A stretch of 64,000 bases of DNA, taken from UBA5486 sp036744795 (lineage in GTDB: Bacteria > Bacillota > UBA4882 > UBA10575). The stretch covers positions 1 to 64,000 of the forward strand of contig DAIOHK010000003.1 in the NCBI GenBank assembly GCA_036744795.1, in the 5' to 3' direction. Below are positions 51,633-59,790 of this stretch, in pieces (the first letter of the stretch is position 1; each line of letters begins with the position of its first letter). Under the pieces are notes generated by a model. The model was not told the origin of the DNA. It searched no databases and was given only the letters and a program-made list of their open reading frames with translations. The position numbers and the translations under genes were made by a program.

Positions 51633-51948
51633 GTCGCTCATGCCGGTTACCTCTGTAATCACGAAGTGATTTTAAATCAAAAACCGGGTGAGCCGACCGG
51701 CTCCAGAGGCACTTTAATTGGTTGTTCATGCTGGTTTCCTAACTATCACGAAGTGATTTAATCAAAACCAGATGAATCAACTAGGGCTATTTTCTAGTAG
51801 TCGCTCACGCTGGTTACCTCTGTAATCACGAAGTGATTTTAAATCAAAAACCGGGTGAGCCGACCGGCTCCAGAGGCACTTTAATTGGTTGCTCATGCTG
51901 GTTTCCTAACTATCACGAAGTGATCTAATCAAAACCAGGTGAGTCGAC
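51633..51948. repeat. Tandem repeat of family A palindromes (four copies in two ~165-bp units)
   Basis: Copies at 51633-51697, 51721-51781, 51800-51864 and 51888-51948. The first and third, and the second and fourth, are nearly identical, so a two-palindrome unit was duplicated recently. Arms are GTCGCTCACGCTGGTT and AACCGGGTGAGCCGAC, with the inner hairpin AATCACGAAGTGATT. The linker CGGCTCCAGAGGCACTTTAA recurs between them. A family B 3' end (GTGACGAGCTACGGG) follows at about 51961. Confidence 0.9.
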
Positions 51949-52088
51949 AAGCTCCTGACCAGTGACGAGCTACGGGAATAGGTGGTTAAATAGTAGAACG
52001 GAAAAATGGAAAGGTTGTTGAAAACCCCGGATTTACTGATTACTGACGGTAAAAAATAAAAGTAGAATGGTAGAAAGGGATGAACTAT

Positions 52089-53102
52089 ATGGTTATTATT
52101 ATTTCTCATCAAGCACATGAGGAGCAACTGGAGAGAATACAAAAAAGATTAGAGAAATTAGGATTTGGTGTCCATATTTCACGGGGAGTAGAAAAAACCA
52201 TAATTGGTGCGATTGGGGATAAAACTCCGGAGTTAATCCATTCCATTGAGGCAATGGATGGGGTGGAAAAAGTTATTCCAGTCTTAAAACCTTTTAAATT
52301 ATCAGGCCGGGATTTTAAACCGGAGTCCACTAAAGTCCGTGTTGGGAATGTAGTTTTTGGAACAAATGAGGCAGTAATAATAGCAGGTCCTTGCGCAATT
52401 GAAAATAGAGAACAATTGTTTTCGACTGCTCAAGAGGTAAAAGCCATTGGCGGAAAAATTTTAAGGGGAGGGGCTTACAAACCTCGTACTTCCCCTTATT
52501 CATTTCAGGGCCTTAAAGAAGAAGGATTAAAACTTTTAAAAGAGGTAAGCAATGAGACTGGTTTACCAGTAGTCACTGAAGTGGTTTCCCCTGAAGAAGT
52601 GGAATTGGTGGCCCGTTATTCACAGATGTTGCAGATTGGTGCCAGAAATATGCAGAATTTTTCGCTTTTACAGGAAGTAGGAAAAACAGGAATTCCAGTA
52701 CTTTTAAAACGAGGAATTGCAGCTACTATTGAAGAGTGGTTAATGGCAGCCGAGTATATCCTTAAAGAAGGTAATGATCAAGTAGTCCTCTGTGAGCGGG
52801 GTATTCGAACTTTTGAGACTGCAACCAGGAATACCCTGGATATTAGTGCTGTTCCCTTGATTAAAGAATGGAGTCACCTGCCGGTGATTGTTGATCCCAG
52901 CCATGCTTCCGGGCGAAGAAGTTTGGTTCTTCCGCTGGCTCGGGCGGCACTCGCGGCCGGAGCTGATGGATTGATGGTTGAGGTTCACCCGGATCCGGAA
53001 CATGCGCTTTCGGATGGTCCACAGTCATTAAATTTTGCGCAGTTTGAAAAAATGATCGCGGGTCTAACTCCTATTCTTCAAGCAATGGGTAGAAGATTAT
53101 GA
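52089..53102 (+). CDS. aroF: 3-deoxy-7-phosphoheptulonate synthase
   Basis: 337 residues of the type I-beta DAHP synthases, first step of the shikimate pathway. An N-terminal ferredoxin-like regulatory domain (~70 residues) precedes a TIM barrel with AGPCAIEN, RGGAYKPRTSPYSFQG and IVDPSHASGRR. AAAGGG is spaced for ATG 52089 rather than 52080. Overlaps tyrA by 4 bp. The leader 51949-52079 shows no T-box. Confidence 0.95.
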   Translation: MVIIISHQAHEEQLERIQKRLEKLGFGVHISRGVEKTIIGAIGDKTPELIHSIEAMDGVEKVIPVLKPFKLSGRDFKPESTKVRVGNVVFGTNEAVIIAGPCAIENREQLFSTAQEVKAIGGKILRGGAYKPRTSPYSFQGLKEEGLKLLKEVSNETGLPVVTEVVSPEEVELVARYSQMLQIGARNMQNFSLLQEVGKTGIPVLLKRGIAATIEEWLMAAEYILKEGNDQVVLCERGIRTFETATRNTLDISAVPLIKEWSHLPVIVDPSHASGRRSLVLPLARAALAAGADGLMVEVHPDPEHALSDGPQSLNFAQFEKMIAGLTPILQAMGRRL

Positions 53103-54214
53103 AACAAGGCAAAATCTCCATCATTGGTTTAGGCTTAATTGGTGGCTCTTTGGGGATGGCCCTTTGCCAATACGATCCGAAGCTTAGAATTATAGGTTAT
53201 GATTGCTCATTATCGGCTTGTAAGGAAGCTTTGGAAAGAAAGGCAGTCCATCGGATTGCTTCTAGTCTGGAAGATGCAGTAAAAGAGTCAGAACTGGTTT
53301 TAATAGCAGTTCCAGTAGAAAAAATTCAAGGGATTGTAGAGGAGTCTTCCCCCTATTTTAAAACCGGGAGTGTGATCATGGATGTAGGTAGTACCAAAGG
53401 ATTTCTGGCCCATACTATACCTTCAATCCTCCCCCCCGGTGTATATTATGTTGGCGGGCATCCAATGACCGGTGCGGAGAGTTCCGGAATCTTTGCTGCC
53501 GACCCCTTTCTTTTTCAAAATGCGGTTTTTCTTTTAACTCCGACAGAGATTATTCCTCCGGAGATTATCAAGAGATTAAGGGGTCTAATTAAAATGGTAG
53601 GTGGTATTCCCCTTTTACTAAATCCGGAAGAACATGATAAGCTGGTAGCAGTTGTAAGTCATTTACCCCACTTGCTTGCTGCTACTTTAGTGAATTTTGC
53701 TTCGCGTTTTAATCAAGAGTATCCACAGACTCTTTCCTTGGCGGCGGGGGGCTTTCGTGATACTACCCGGGTAGCAATGGGTTCATCTGCTCTCTGGCGA
53801 GAGATTTTTAATTCTAACCGTCTTTCCTTACTCCAAGCAGTGGAAGGTTTTATTGAGGAGCTTCAAGCCTTCTCTACCGAGCTGTCTTCCGGGGATATGG
53901 AGTCATTAGAAAAAAGACTAGAACAAGCGGCAATTGTCAGAACAGGACTCCCCTTTAGGAATAAGGGTTTTCTTGATCTCTCCCATGAACTGGTAGTAAT
54001 GCTTCAAGACCAGCCAGGAGCGATTGCTGAGGTTACAGGTGTTTTGGCCGATGATGCTATAAATATTAAAGATATTGAAATCCTAAGAGTGAGAGAAGGA
54101 GAAGGAGGTACTCTAAGGCTGGCTTTTCAAGATGAAAATACACTCCAGAAGGCAGTTGGTTTGCTCCGAGAGCAAGGTTTTACAGTACGGATTAGAGGGA
54201 GTGAGCGGGGATGA
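53099..54214 (+). CDS. tyrA: Prephenate dehydrogenase with ACT domain
   Basis: 371 residues. NAD motif SIIGLGLIGGSLGMAL, substrate region GGHPMTGAESSG, and SHLPHLLAATLV; a C-terminal ACT domain (VVMLQDQPGAIAEVTGVL) indicates feedback control, probably by tyrosine. It oxidatively decarboxylates prephenate to 4-hydroxyphenylpyruvate. Overlaps both aroF and aroA by 4 bp. Confidence 0.95.
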   Translation: MKQGKISIIGLGLIGGSLGMALCQYDPKLRIIGYDCSLSACKEALERKAVHRIASSLEDAVKESELVLIAVPVEKIQGIVEESSPYFKTGSVIMDVGSTKGFLAHTIPSILPPGVYYVGGHPMTGAESSGIFAADPFLFQNAVFLLTPTEIIPPEIIKRLRGLIKMVGGIPLLLNPEEHDKLVAVVSHLPHLLAATLVNFASRFNQEYPQTLSLAAGGFRDTTRVAMGSSALWREIFNSNRLSLLQAVEGFIEELQAFSTELSSGDMESLEKRLEQAAIVRTGLPFRNKGFLDLSHELVVMLQDQPGAIAEVTGVLADDAINIKDIEILRVREGEGGTLRLAFQDENTLQKAVGLLREQGFTVRIRGSERG

Positions 54215-55503
54215 AGGTTTTTATTGCTCCGGCTTCCTCTTTACAGGGAAGCGTGAAGGCGCCATCTTCTAAGAACTATTCTACAAGATATTTATGGATT
54301 TCGGCCTTAACTAATGGTGAATCAACCATTTATTCTCCTGCTCATAATGACGATGCTCGGGCCCTGATTAGTTGTTGTCAAAACTTAGGGGCGGATATTA
54401 AAGAGGGAAAGGATTATATAAAAATTAAAGGATTTGGCCGTAATCCGGATGATATTTCTGACCTTAACCCAGAAAATGGAGGTTTGGTTCTCCGTCTACT
54501 GCTTGCTTTAGGTTTGTTTTTAAGGGAAGTCAGATACACCACCAGGTTTCAAGAATCACTAGGAAAACGTCCCCAAGGAGATCTTTTGGCGGCTCTTCGT
54601 TTATTAGGTGCTGAAGTTGAAGATGAAGATGGCCACTTGCCAATTACAATTAGAGGGGGGCGACCGGTTATTCAAAGGGAGGTAGAGGTCTCAGGACTGG
54701 TAAGTTCGCAATATGCAACAGCCTTACTAATGATCGCTCCTCTATTAGGGGGGATAAAGTTAAGAATTACTGGTGGATTATCCTCTCAGCCCCCTTTGGC
54801 AACAACTTTACAAGTAATGCAAGAGGCAGGGGTTGAGGTTAATGCAGACTGGCCTCATCTATCTTTTCAAGTTCCTGCTCTTGAATATCAGCCCGGTGAA
54901 TACTGGGTTCCCGGAGACTATCCAGCAGCATCCGCACTTTTAGCTGCTGCTGCTTTACTCCCGTCTAATGTAGTTATTTATAATCTTCATTCTGATGATC
55001 AGCAAGGGGAGAAAAAAATAATTCCTCATCTGAGAAAGATGGGGGTAGAAATTGAAGCCAGAGACTGTGAGGTAATGGTCAAAGGAGGAAACCTTCTTCA
55101 AGCTATAGATTTTTATGGTGATGATGCGATTGATGCTGTGCTTTCCATGGCAGCTGTTGCAGCTTTTGCCCAAGGTACCACCAGGTTTAGGCGTGTTGCT
55201 AATTTACGTTGGAAAGAATCAGACCGTATTGGTGATTTTGCCGGGGAACTCAGGAAACTTGGTGTTAAAGTGAAAGAACTTGCTGATGGATTTATTATTA
55301 AGGGCTCGCCTAAAGGTTATGAAGGTGGAATTGAGATTAATACCTACCATGACCATCGAATGGTGATGACCTTTTCTATTTTAGCTTTACGGACGCGGAA
55401 GGGTTTGGTGATTAATGGTGCGGAACATGTTAACAAATCCTATCCTGATTTTTTCTCTGATTTAACTTCTTTAGGTGCGACAATAAAAGTATTATCTGAT
55501 TAG
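54211..55503 (+). CDS. aroA: 3-phosphoshikimate 1-carboxyvinyltransferase, divergent
   Basis: 430 residues. Forms EPSP from shikimate-3-phosphate and PEP. Conserved points are SVKAPSSKNYSTR (Lys, Arg), LVSSQYATALL, NLRWKESDRI, YHDHRMVMTF and NKSYPDF. The usual NAGTxxR segment is ENGGLVLRLL and the GDxSLRxRP segment is RFQESLGKRP, so the N-terminal half is unusually diverged while the catalytic Lys/Asp/Glu/His positions remain. Overlaps tyrA. Confidence 0.9.
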   Translation: MKVFIAPASSLQGSVKAPSSKNYSTRYLWISALTNGESTIYSPAHNDDARALISCCQNLGADIKEGKDYIKIKGFGRNPDDISDLNPENGGLVLRLLLALGLFLREVRYTTRFQESLGKRPQGDLLAALRLLGAEVEDEDGHLPITIRGGRPVIQREVEVSGLVSSQYATALLMIAPLLGGIKLRITGGLSSQPPLATTLQVMQEAGVEVNADWPHLSFQVPALEYQPGEYWVPGDYPAASALLAAAALLPSNVVIYNLHSDDQQGEKKIIPHLRKMGVEIEARDCEVMVKGGNLLQAIDFYGDDAIDAVLSMAAVAAFAQGTTRFRRVANLRWKESDRIGDFAGELRKLGVKVKELADGFIIKGSPKGYEGGIEINTYHDHRMVMTFSILALRTRKGLVINGAEHVNKSYPDFFSDLTSLGATIKVLSD

Positions 55504-55514
55504 GGAGATAAAAA

Positions 55515-56321
55515 ATGGGTTTTGACCTTCATACACACTCAATTTATTCTGATGGGTTATTAACTCCTTTCCAATTGCTGGAGAAGACAAAAGAAGTAGG
55601 TTTAGAGGGTATTGCCCTTACGGATCATGATTCTGTAGAAGGTTTGCCTGAATTCTCGAAAATTGGTAAAGACCAGGGTATAATTGCTATCCCCGGGGTG
55701 GAACTCTCTACTGAGTATCAGGGGACGGAATCTCATATTCTCGGTTATGGAATTAATTATCACGATCCTAAGTTGCTTTCTTGTTTGAACCGGGTTTTAC
55801 TTTCGAGAAAAATTAGAGCTGAGAGAATTTTACATCTATTAGCAAGACAAGGAATTGAACTTGCTTGGCAGGATATTATGAAAGATGCTCCTGGTGGTTT
55901 TATAGGACGCTTCCAGATTTACCGGGCAATGAAAGAAAAAGGTTATATCGATGAAGATCGGGATAAGAAGGCTTTCCATTATTATTTGGGGCCTCAAGGT
56001 GTTGCTTACGTAGCGCATCATGAATTATCTTCAATAGAAGCCATTAAACTTATAAAAGAGGTTGGGGGAGTCTCAGTTCTAGCCCATCCGGGCCGTTCAG
56101 TCCAGCATAAGATGATTAAGTTTTTAGCGGACAATGGCCTTGAAGGGATAGAGGTATTCTATCCGGAACATACTCCAGCGATGATCCAGGAATATCTGCT
56201 TCTTGCCGAGCAATTAGGATTATTAGTGACTGGCGGATCAGATTTTCACGGACTTCCGGAAGAGAGGAAACTGGGCGAGGCAGTAGTTGAACGTAAATAT
56301 ATTGAGAAGCTTCTTTATTAA
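55515..56321 (+). CDS. PHP domain phosphoesterase, TrpH/YciV-like
   Basis: 268 residues. Metal-binding motifs DLHTHSIYSDG, LTDHDSVEGL, and LAHPGR and GGSDFHG at the C-terminus; the middle insert is typical of the YciV/RNase AM type, which removes 3'-phosphate from nucleoside 3',5'-bisphosphates or trims RNA 5' ends. Last gene of the aromatic cluster, 11 bp after aroA; cotranscription is likely but the functional link is unclear. Confidence 0.87.
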   Translation: MGFDLHTHSIYSDGLLTPFQLLEKTKEVGLEGIALTDHDSVEGLPEFSKIGKDQGIIAIPGVELSTEYQGTESHILGYGINYHDPKLLSCLNRVLLSRKIRAERILHLLARQGIELAWQDIMKDAPGGFIGRFQIYRAMKEKGYIDEDRDKKAFHYYLGPQGVAYVAHHELSSIEAIKLIKEVGGVSVLAHPGRSVQHKMIKFLADNGLEGIEVFYPEHTPAMIQEYLLLAEQLGLLVTGGSDFHGLPEERKLGEAVVERKYIEKLLY

Positions 56322-56390
56322 CAAACTAAGCATATTTGCGATATTTATTGGTAATAATGAATTACACATAGTCGGACTAGGAGGTTTATC

Positions 56391-56540
56391 TTGAATACAA
56401 GAAAAAAGATCGGAATCTGTAAGATAATTTCATTGATAATTAGAGAAATAATCACCCCTGAAGAAGGATTCTTTCTTTTGTCTCAAGAAATAAAGGGCTT
56501 ATTCCTTGCAACCAAAGAGAAGGAATATTCTGTCAGATAA
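56391..56540 (+). CDS. Small protein of unknown function
   Basis: 49 residues from TTG 56391, with a full AGGAGG SD at 56379-56384, 6 bp before the start. An N-terminal basic stretch (MNTRKKIGICKIISLIIREI) precedes TPEEGFFLLSQEIKGL. I do not recognise it. The strong SD and in-frame length favour a real gene; no repeats overlap it. Confidence 0.55.
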   Translation: MNTRKKIGICKIISLIIREIITPEEGFFLLSQEIKGLFLATKEKEYSVR

Positions 56541-56567
56541 ATTTTAAAAATAATTATCGAAAAACCC

Positions 56568-56596
56568 TTTACTTTTTTATCAAAGTAAGTTATAAT
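56568..56596 (+). promoter_or_regulatory. Promoter of tRNA-Val/tRNA-Asp
   Basis: TTTACT (56568-56573) and TATAAT (56591-56596), 17-bp spacer, 17 bp before the first tRNA. Confidence 0.8.
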
Positions 56597-56613
56597 TACA
56601 AATGCATCGTTTG

Positions 56614-56689
56614 GGGCGAATAGCTCAGCTGGGAGAGCACTTGCCTTACAAGCAAGGGGTCACAGGTTCGAGCCCTGTTTCGCCCACCA
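56614..56689 (+). tRNA. tRNA-Val (anticodon TAC)
   Basis: 76 nt with encoded CCA. Acceptor GGGCGAA/TTCGCCC, D arm GCTCAGCTGGGAGAGC, anticodon stem CTTGC/GCAAG with loop CTTACAA, T arm CAGGTTCGAGCCCTG. Confidence 0.97.
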
Positions 56690-56696
56690 TATTACT

Positions 56697-56774
56697 GGAG
56701 CCGTGGTGTAGTCGGTTTAACATGCCAGCCTGTCACGCTGGAGATCGCGGGTTCGAGTCCCGTCGGCTCCGCCA
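56697..56774 (+). tRNA. tRNA-Asp (anticodon GTC)
   Basis: 78 nt with encoded CCA-type end (GCCA). Acceptor GGAGCCG/CGGCTCC, anticodon stem CCAGC/GCTGG with loop CTGTCAC, T arm CGGGTTCGAGTCCCG. It follows tRNA-Val by 7 bp in one transcript. Confidence 0.96.
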
Positions 56775-56782
56775 GAAAATTT

Positions 56783-56806
56783 CCGCTCATTTTGAGCGGT
56801 TTTTTT
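56783..56806 (+). terminator. Terminator of the tRNA pair
   Basis: CCGCTCA/TGAGCGG stem with loop TTT, then TTTTTTT. It reaches the 3' end of the convergent transglycosylase gene. Confidence 0.88.
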
Positions 56807-57524
56807 ATACTTTTATCCCTGCCCATCCGGCATTCTTCAGATCTTTACTATAAATTGAACTGGCATATTCCTTATTCTGAGCGATTCTGGAATAATTTTT
56901 TGCCATTTTCTTCAGATAAGGTGATGCTAGTTCCAACATTCGTTCCCGGGTTCTGTTAGGACCAGCATTATAACCTGCTAAAGCCAGAATAGTGTTTCCT
57001 TTAAATCTTTTTAACAGATACTCTAAAAATTTTGCCCCGGCTTGCAGGGTATCCCGCCAGTTATAAAAATCACCACTACTGAACATCTTAAAAGTTCCAT
57101 AGCAGACCTGGATTAGGCCACGTTCACCTACTCCCCCGACGGCGTGTGGATAAAAGCTGGATTCGGTTTCGGCAACAGCCAGCAGTAAAAAAGGATTAAT
57201 CTTGCTTGTTCGGGCACTGTATAAAATAGCATAGGAGATTTCGGTAGTCTGCTCAGCCTGAATTTTACTTCTGGTTTGGATATGATTTTTTATTTTTTGT
57301 GCTTCACCAAAGATTTCATTTACCAAGTCCAGGTTCTCAGCGATTTGTGATAGTTCCCTTTCTACTGCTTCCATTCTTTCTTCTAATGCAGAGAATTTAC
57401 GTTCATTATTTATTATGTAATACGTTGCGAAGCATACTAAAGAAACTGATATTCCTAGCATGATCAGGAGTAAGATATGCACCGGAGTATTAGTATTATA
57501 TATATTTGATGGTTTTAAATTCAT
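56805..57524 (-). CDS. Membrane-anchored lytic transglycosylase (SLT domain)
   Basis: 239 residues. N-terminal anchor (VHILLLIMLGISVSLVCF), a coiled-coil linker (ALEERMEAVERELSQIA), then the SLT domain with catalytic Glu in AVAETESSFYPHAVG, ERGLIQV, and LALAGYNAGPNRTRE. It cleaves peptidoglycan glycan strands at the outer face of the membrane. SD AAGGAGGAC precedes ATG 57524. Confidence 0.9.
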   Translation of the reverse strand: MNLKPSNIYNTNTPVHILLLIMLGISVSLVCFATYYIINNERKFSALEERMEAVERELSQIAENLDLVNEIFGEAQKIKNHIQTRSKIQAEQTTEISYAILYSARTSKINPFLLLAVAETESSFYPHAVGGVGERGLIQVCYGTFKMFSSGDFYNWRDTLQAGAKFLEYLLKRFKGNTILALAGYNAGPNRTRERMLELASPYLKKMAKNYSRIAQNKEYASSIYSKDLKNAGWAGIKV

Positions 57525-57687
57525 TTTTTTAGTCCTCCTTATCCCTTAAAAAAGGGAGGTTTAAGATAATATTAAGTTATTATATTCAAAAAAATTATTC
57601 CCGTTATTCTGCCTATTTATACCAAAAAGTTATTTTTATCCATCTTTTAGATTTATGAAAGAGGTTTCCGGAAAACAAACAATCCCT

Positions 57688-57716
57688 TTGAAATGTAAAT
57701 TTAATTGCTTTATTAT
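57688..57716 (+). promoter_or_regulatory. Candidate promoter upstream of yqeG
   Basis: TTGAAA (57688-57693) and TATTAT (57711-57716) with 17 bp between. It is about 140 bp before the start; a second -10-like TACAAT lies near 57815. The 330-bp gap otherwise holds only AT-rich DNA and a short CCCTTTAAAAAAGGG-like hairpin near 57543. Confidence 0.5.
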
Positions 57717-57854
57717 GATAAAATGGATGCCTTGCCAATTTAGCAATTTCCGAAAAAGTATAGAAAATTATTCCTACATATAGTACATTATATTTATAAT
57801 AAGGCGTTATGGTACAATCTGCTTAGATGAATTCATTAGTAGGTGAAAGAATAG

Positions 57855-58361
57855 ATGCTAAAAAAACTTTGTCCTTGTTTTAGAACTAGATATCTTTCGG
57901 ATTTAACTCCTGATTTTTTTCTAGAAAGGGATATTAAAGGATTATTAATTGATCTGGATAATACTTTAGTGGACTGGGGCGAATATAGTATTACACCGGA
58001 GATGGGGAAATGGGTAAATACGATGAAAACAGCTGAGTTAAAATTATGTATAATCTCTAATGCCCTCGAGCATCGAGTTAAGATCATTGGAGAAACACTC
58101 GGGATACCCTGGGTCTCCCGGGCTATTAAACCCCGGAAATCTTCTTATAGAAAGGCTCTGGCTATACTAGGGACTAAACCATCTGAAACAGCGGTGATCG
58201 GGGATCAGTTATTTACTGATATTTGGGGTGGCAACCGGATGGCACTTTACACCATTTGGACTACTCCTTTAAGTACTAGAGAACTTTTTTCTACTAAAGC
58301 CATAAGGTATCTGGAGAAAATTGTTGTAAAAAAGTTTATAGAAAAAGGGGATTATCTGTGA
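57855..58361 (+). CDS. YqeG family HAD-type phosphatase
   Basis: 168 residues. HAD motifs: LLIDLDNTLVDWG (nucleophile Asp), IISNALEHRV, the KPRKSSYRKAL Lys, and VIGDQLFTDIWGGNRM. In Bacillus yqeG precedes yqeH in the same way; its substrate is unknown. Overlaps yqeH by 4 bp (GTGA). Confidence 0.92.
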   Translation: MLKKLCPCFRTRYLSDLTPDFFLERDIKGLLIDLDNTLVDWGEYSITPEMGKWVNTMKTAELKLCIISNALEHRVKIIGETLGIPWVSRAIKPRKSSYRKALAILGTKPSETAVIGDQLFTDIWGGNRMALYTIWTTPLSTRELFSTKAIRYLEKIVVKKFIEKGDYL

Positions 58362-59470
58362 GTAAAAATTTATGTTTAGGTTGTGGAGCAGTAATACAGT
58401 ATGAAAACCCCAATGCTTCCGGGTATATACCTCGGGGAAAGAAGGAAGCGGCTGCACTTTGCCAGCGGTGTTTTCAATTGCGCCATTATGGCAAATTTAA
58501 AACAGGGAAAATGGGTAAGGATGCCATTCTACAGTTTATTAATCGGGCAGTAGAAAGTAGTGAGTTAACAGTCTTAGTGGTTGATGCTTTTGACCCTGAG
58601 GGTTCACTTCCTTTGGAATGGGCATCATTGCTAAAACCCCCAATTCTGATGGTGGTTAATAAAGCAGATTTAATTCCGCCTAAAACGCCTTGGGCCGAAG
58701 TGGAGGAATGGTTCAGAAGTTTATGGGAAAAGAGATTTCCAGGGGTAGAACTGATTCAAGTTATAGCTTTGTCGGCTAAAAGAATTAATAGAGAGCGAAT
58801 CTTATTGTTGAAGGAAGCATTAAAAGGGAAGAGGGTAGCTCTAATTGGGACTGCTAATGCTGGTAAAACCTCTCTGTTAAATAACTTACTTGATGCGGAA
58901 CATAGAAAAAAGGTGAAAAAGGATATTCCTACAGTCTCAAGTTTTCCTGGTACTACACAAGGAGTAACCCCCTGGATTATTCGTTCGCATGACATTAAGA
59001 TTTATGATACACCCGGATTAGTTCCTGGCATAAGAATGAGTGATCAACTTTGCCTGGAATGCGCTGGGAGACTGCTACCGGAAAGTAAATTTCAACTCAA
59101 AATTTGGGAATTACCTTTACAAGGTGGAGTATTATTTGGGGCCTTGGCGGGTGTCTGGAACGTCTCCACAGTTTTACAGCCTCTATTTTTCTTCTCTTCT
59201 GACCGGATTACTTTACATCGAGGCAAAGGAGAAAAGGTAGAGAAGCTAATGAAGGAGGCGCCCGGATGGTTAAGTGCTTGTTGTTCGAAGGATCGTCCCT
59301 GGAAAGTGGAGGAGAAAGTTATTTCAGTACCACCGGGAAATGATCTTTATATCTCTGGTTTGGGCTGGGTTGCAGTGAAAAAGGAAACTGCAGAATTACG
59401 AATAGTAGTCCCGGAGGGTGTAGAGACCGGAATTCGGCCTAACCTTATTGGGAAAAAAGTTATTGATTAG
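58358..59470 (+). CDS. yqeH: Ribosome-biogenesis GTPase YqeH
   Basis: 370 residues. Circularly permuted GTPase: an N-terminal zinc finger (CLGCG ... CQRCF), then G4 VNKADLIP and G5 ALSAKR before G1 GTANAGKTSLL and G3 YDTPGL. It helps to assemble the 30S ribosomal subunit. It starts at GTG 58358 inside the yqeG stop. C-terminal domain has no clear motif. Confidence 0.94.
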   Translation: MSKNLCLGCGAVIQYENPNASGYIPRGKKEAAALCQRCFQLRHYGKFKTGKMGKDAILQFINRAVESSELTVLVVDAFDPEGSLPLEWASLLKPPILMVVNKADLIPPKTPWAEVEEWFRSLWEKRFPGVELIQVIALSAKRINRERILLLKEALKGKRVALIGTANAGKTSLLNNLLDAEHRKKVKKDIPTVSSFPGTTQGVTPWIIRSHDIKIYDTPGLVPGIRMSDQLCLECAGRLLPESKFQLKIWELPLQGGVLFGALAGVWNVSTVLQPLFFFSSDRITLHRGKGEKVEKLMKEAPGWLSACCSKDRPWKVEEKVISVPPGNDLYISGLGWVAVKKETAELRIVVPEGVETGIRPNLIGKKVID

Positions 59471-59691
59471 TCATCAAAATTCGGATCATTTTCAAGATTG
59501 GATAAGATCAACTTAAGTTCCTCTTCCCACCAATCTTGGTGTTGCTCTAATTCTTTGTTTCCCACCAGTGAGATGGTCTGACATCTTGAACAAGCAATTC
59601 CAACCCTGTCTCTCCGACGGGCCAGAAGGTAATGGGGTGTTTCTAGTTGGCAAGAGGGACATGTATAAATCTGGCTTAAATCAAATTCCAA
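59467..59691 (-). CDS. Small zinc-ribbon protein
   Basis: About 74 residues with CPSCQLETPHYL and CSRCQ forming a four-Cys zinc site, followed by an acidic C-terminal tail. The longest frame runs to 59745, but GGAGGTG is 8 bp before TTG 59691, giving MEFDLSQIYTCPSCQ. The stop overlaps the yqeH stop by 4 bp on the opposite strand. Divergent from dprA. Function unknown. Confidence 0.65.
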   Translation of the reverse strand: MEFDLSQIYTCPSCQLETPHYLLARRRDRVGIACSRCQTISLVGNKELEQHQDWWEEELKLILSNLENDPNFDD

Positions 59692-59790
59692 TTGGTTTGC
59701 ACCTCCAAGCAATATTATTGCCACATGTGGCTTTAAAATAAGCAAAAAGAATCATAATTATTCTGGTATTTTTTATTTGGAGGTGTCAAA

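Noticed and set aside
51633..51948. Possible CRISPR array
   Set aside because: The repeats are long palindromes with repeated, not unique, linkers; no cas genes are nearby.
51949..52079. T-box or riboswitch leader ahead of aroF
   Set aside because: No T-box sequence, specifier loop or antiterminator pairing could be seen.
56602..56853. Open frame across the tRNA genes
   Set aside because: It lies over two complete tRNA genes and their terminator.
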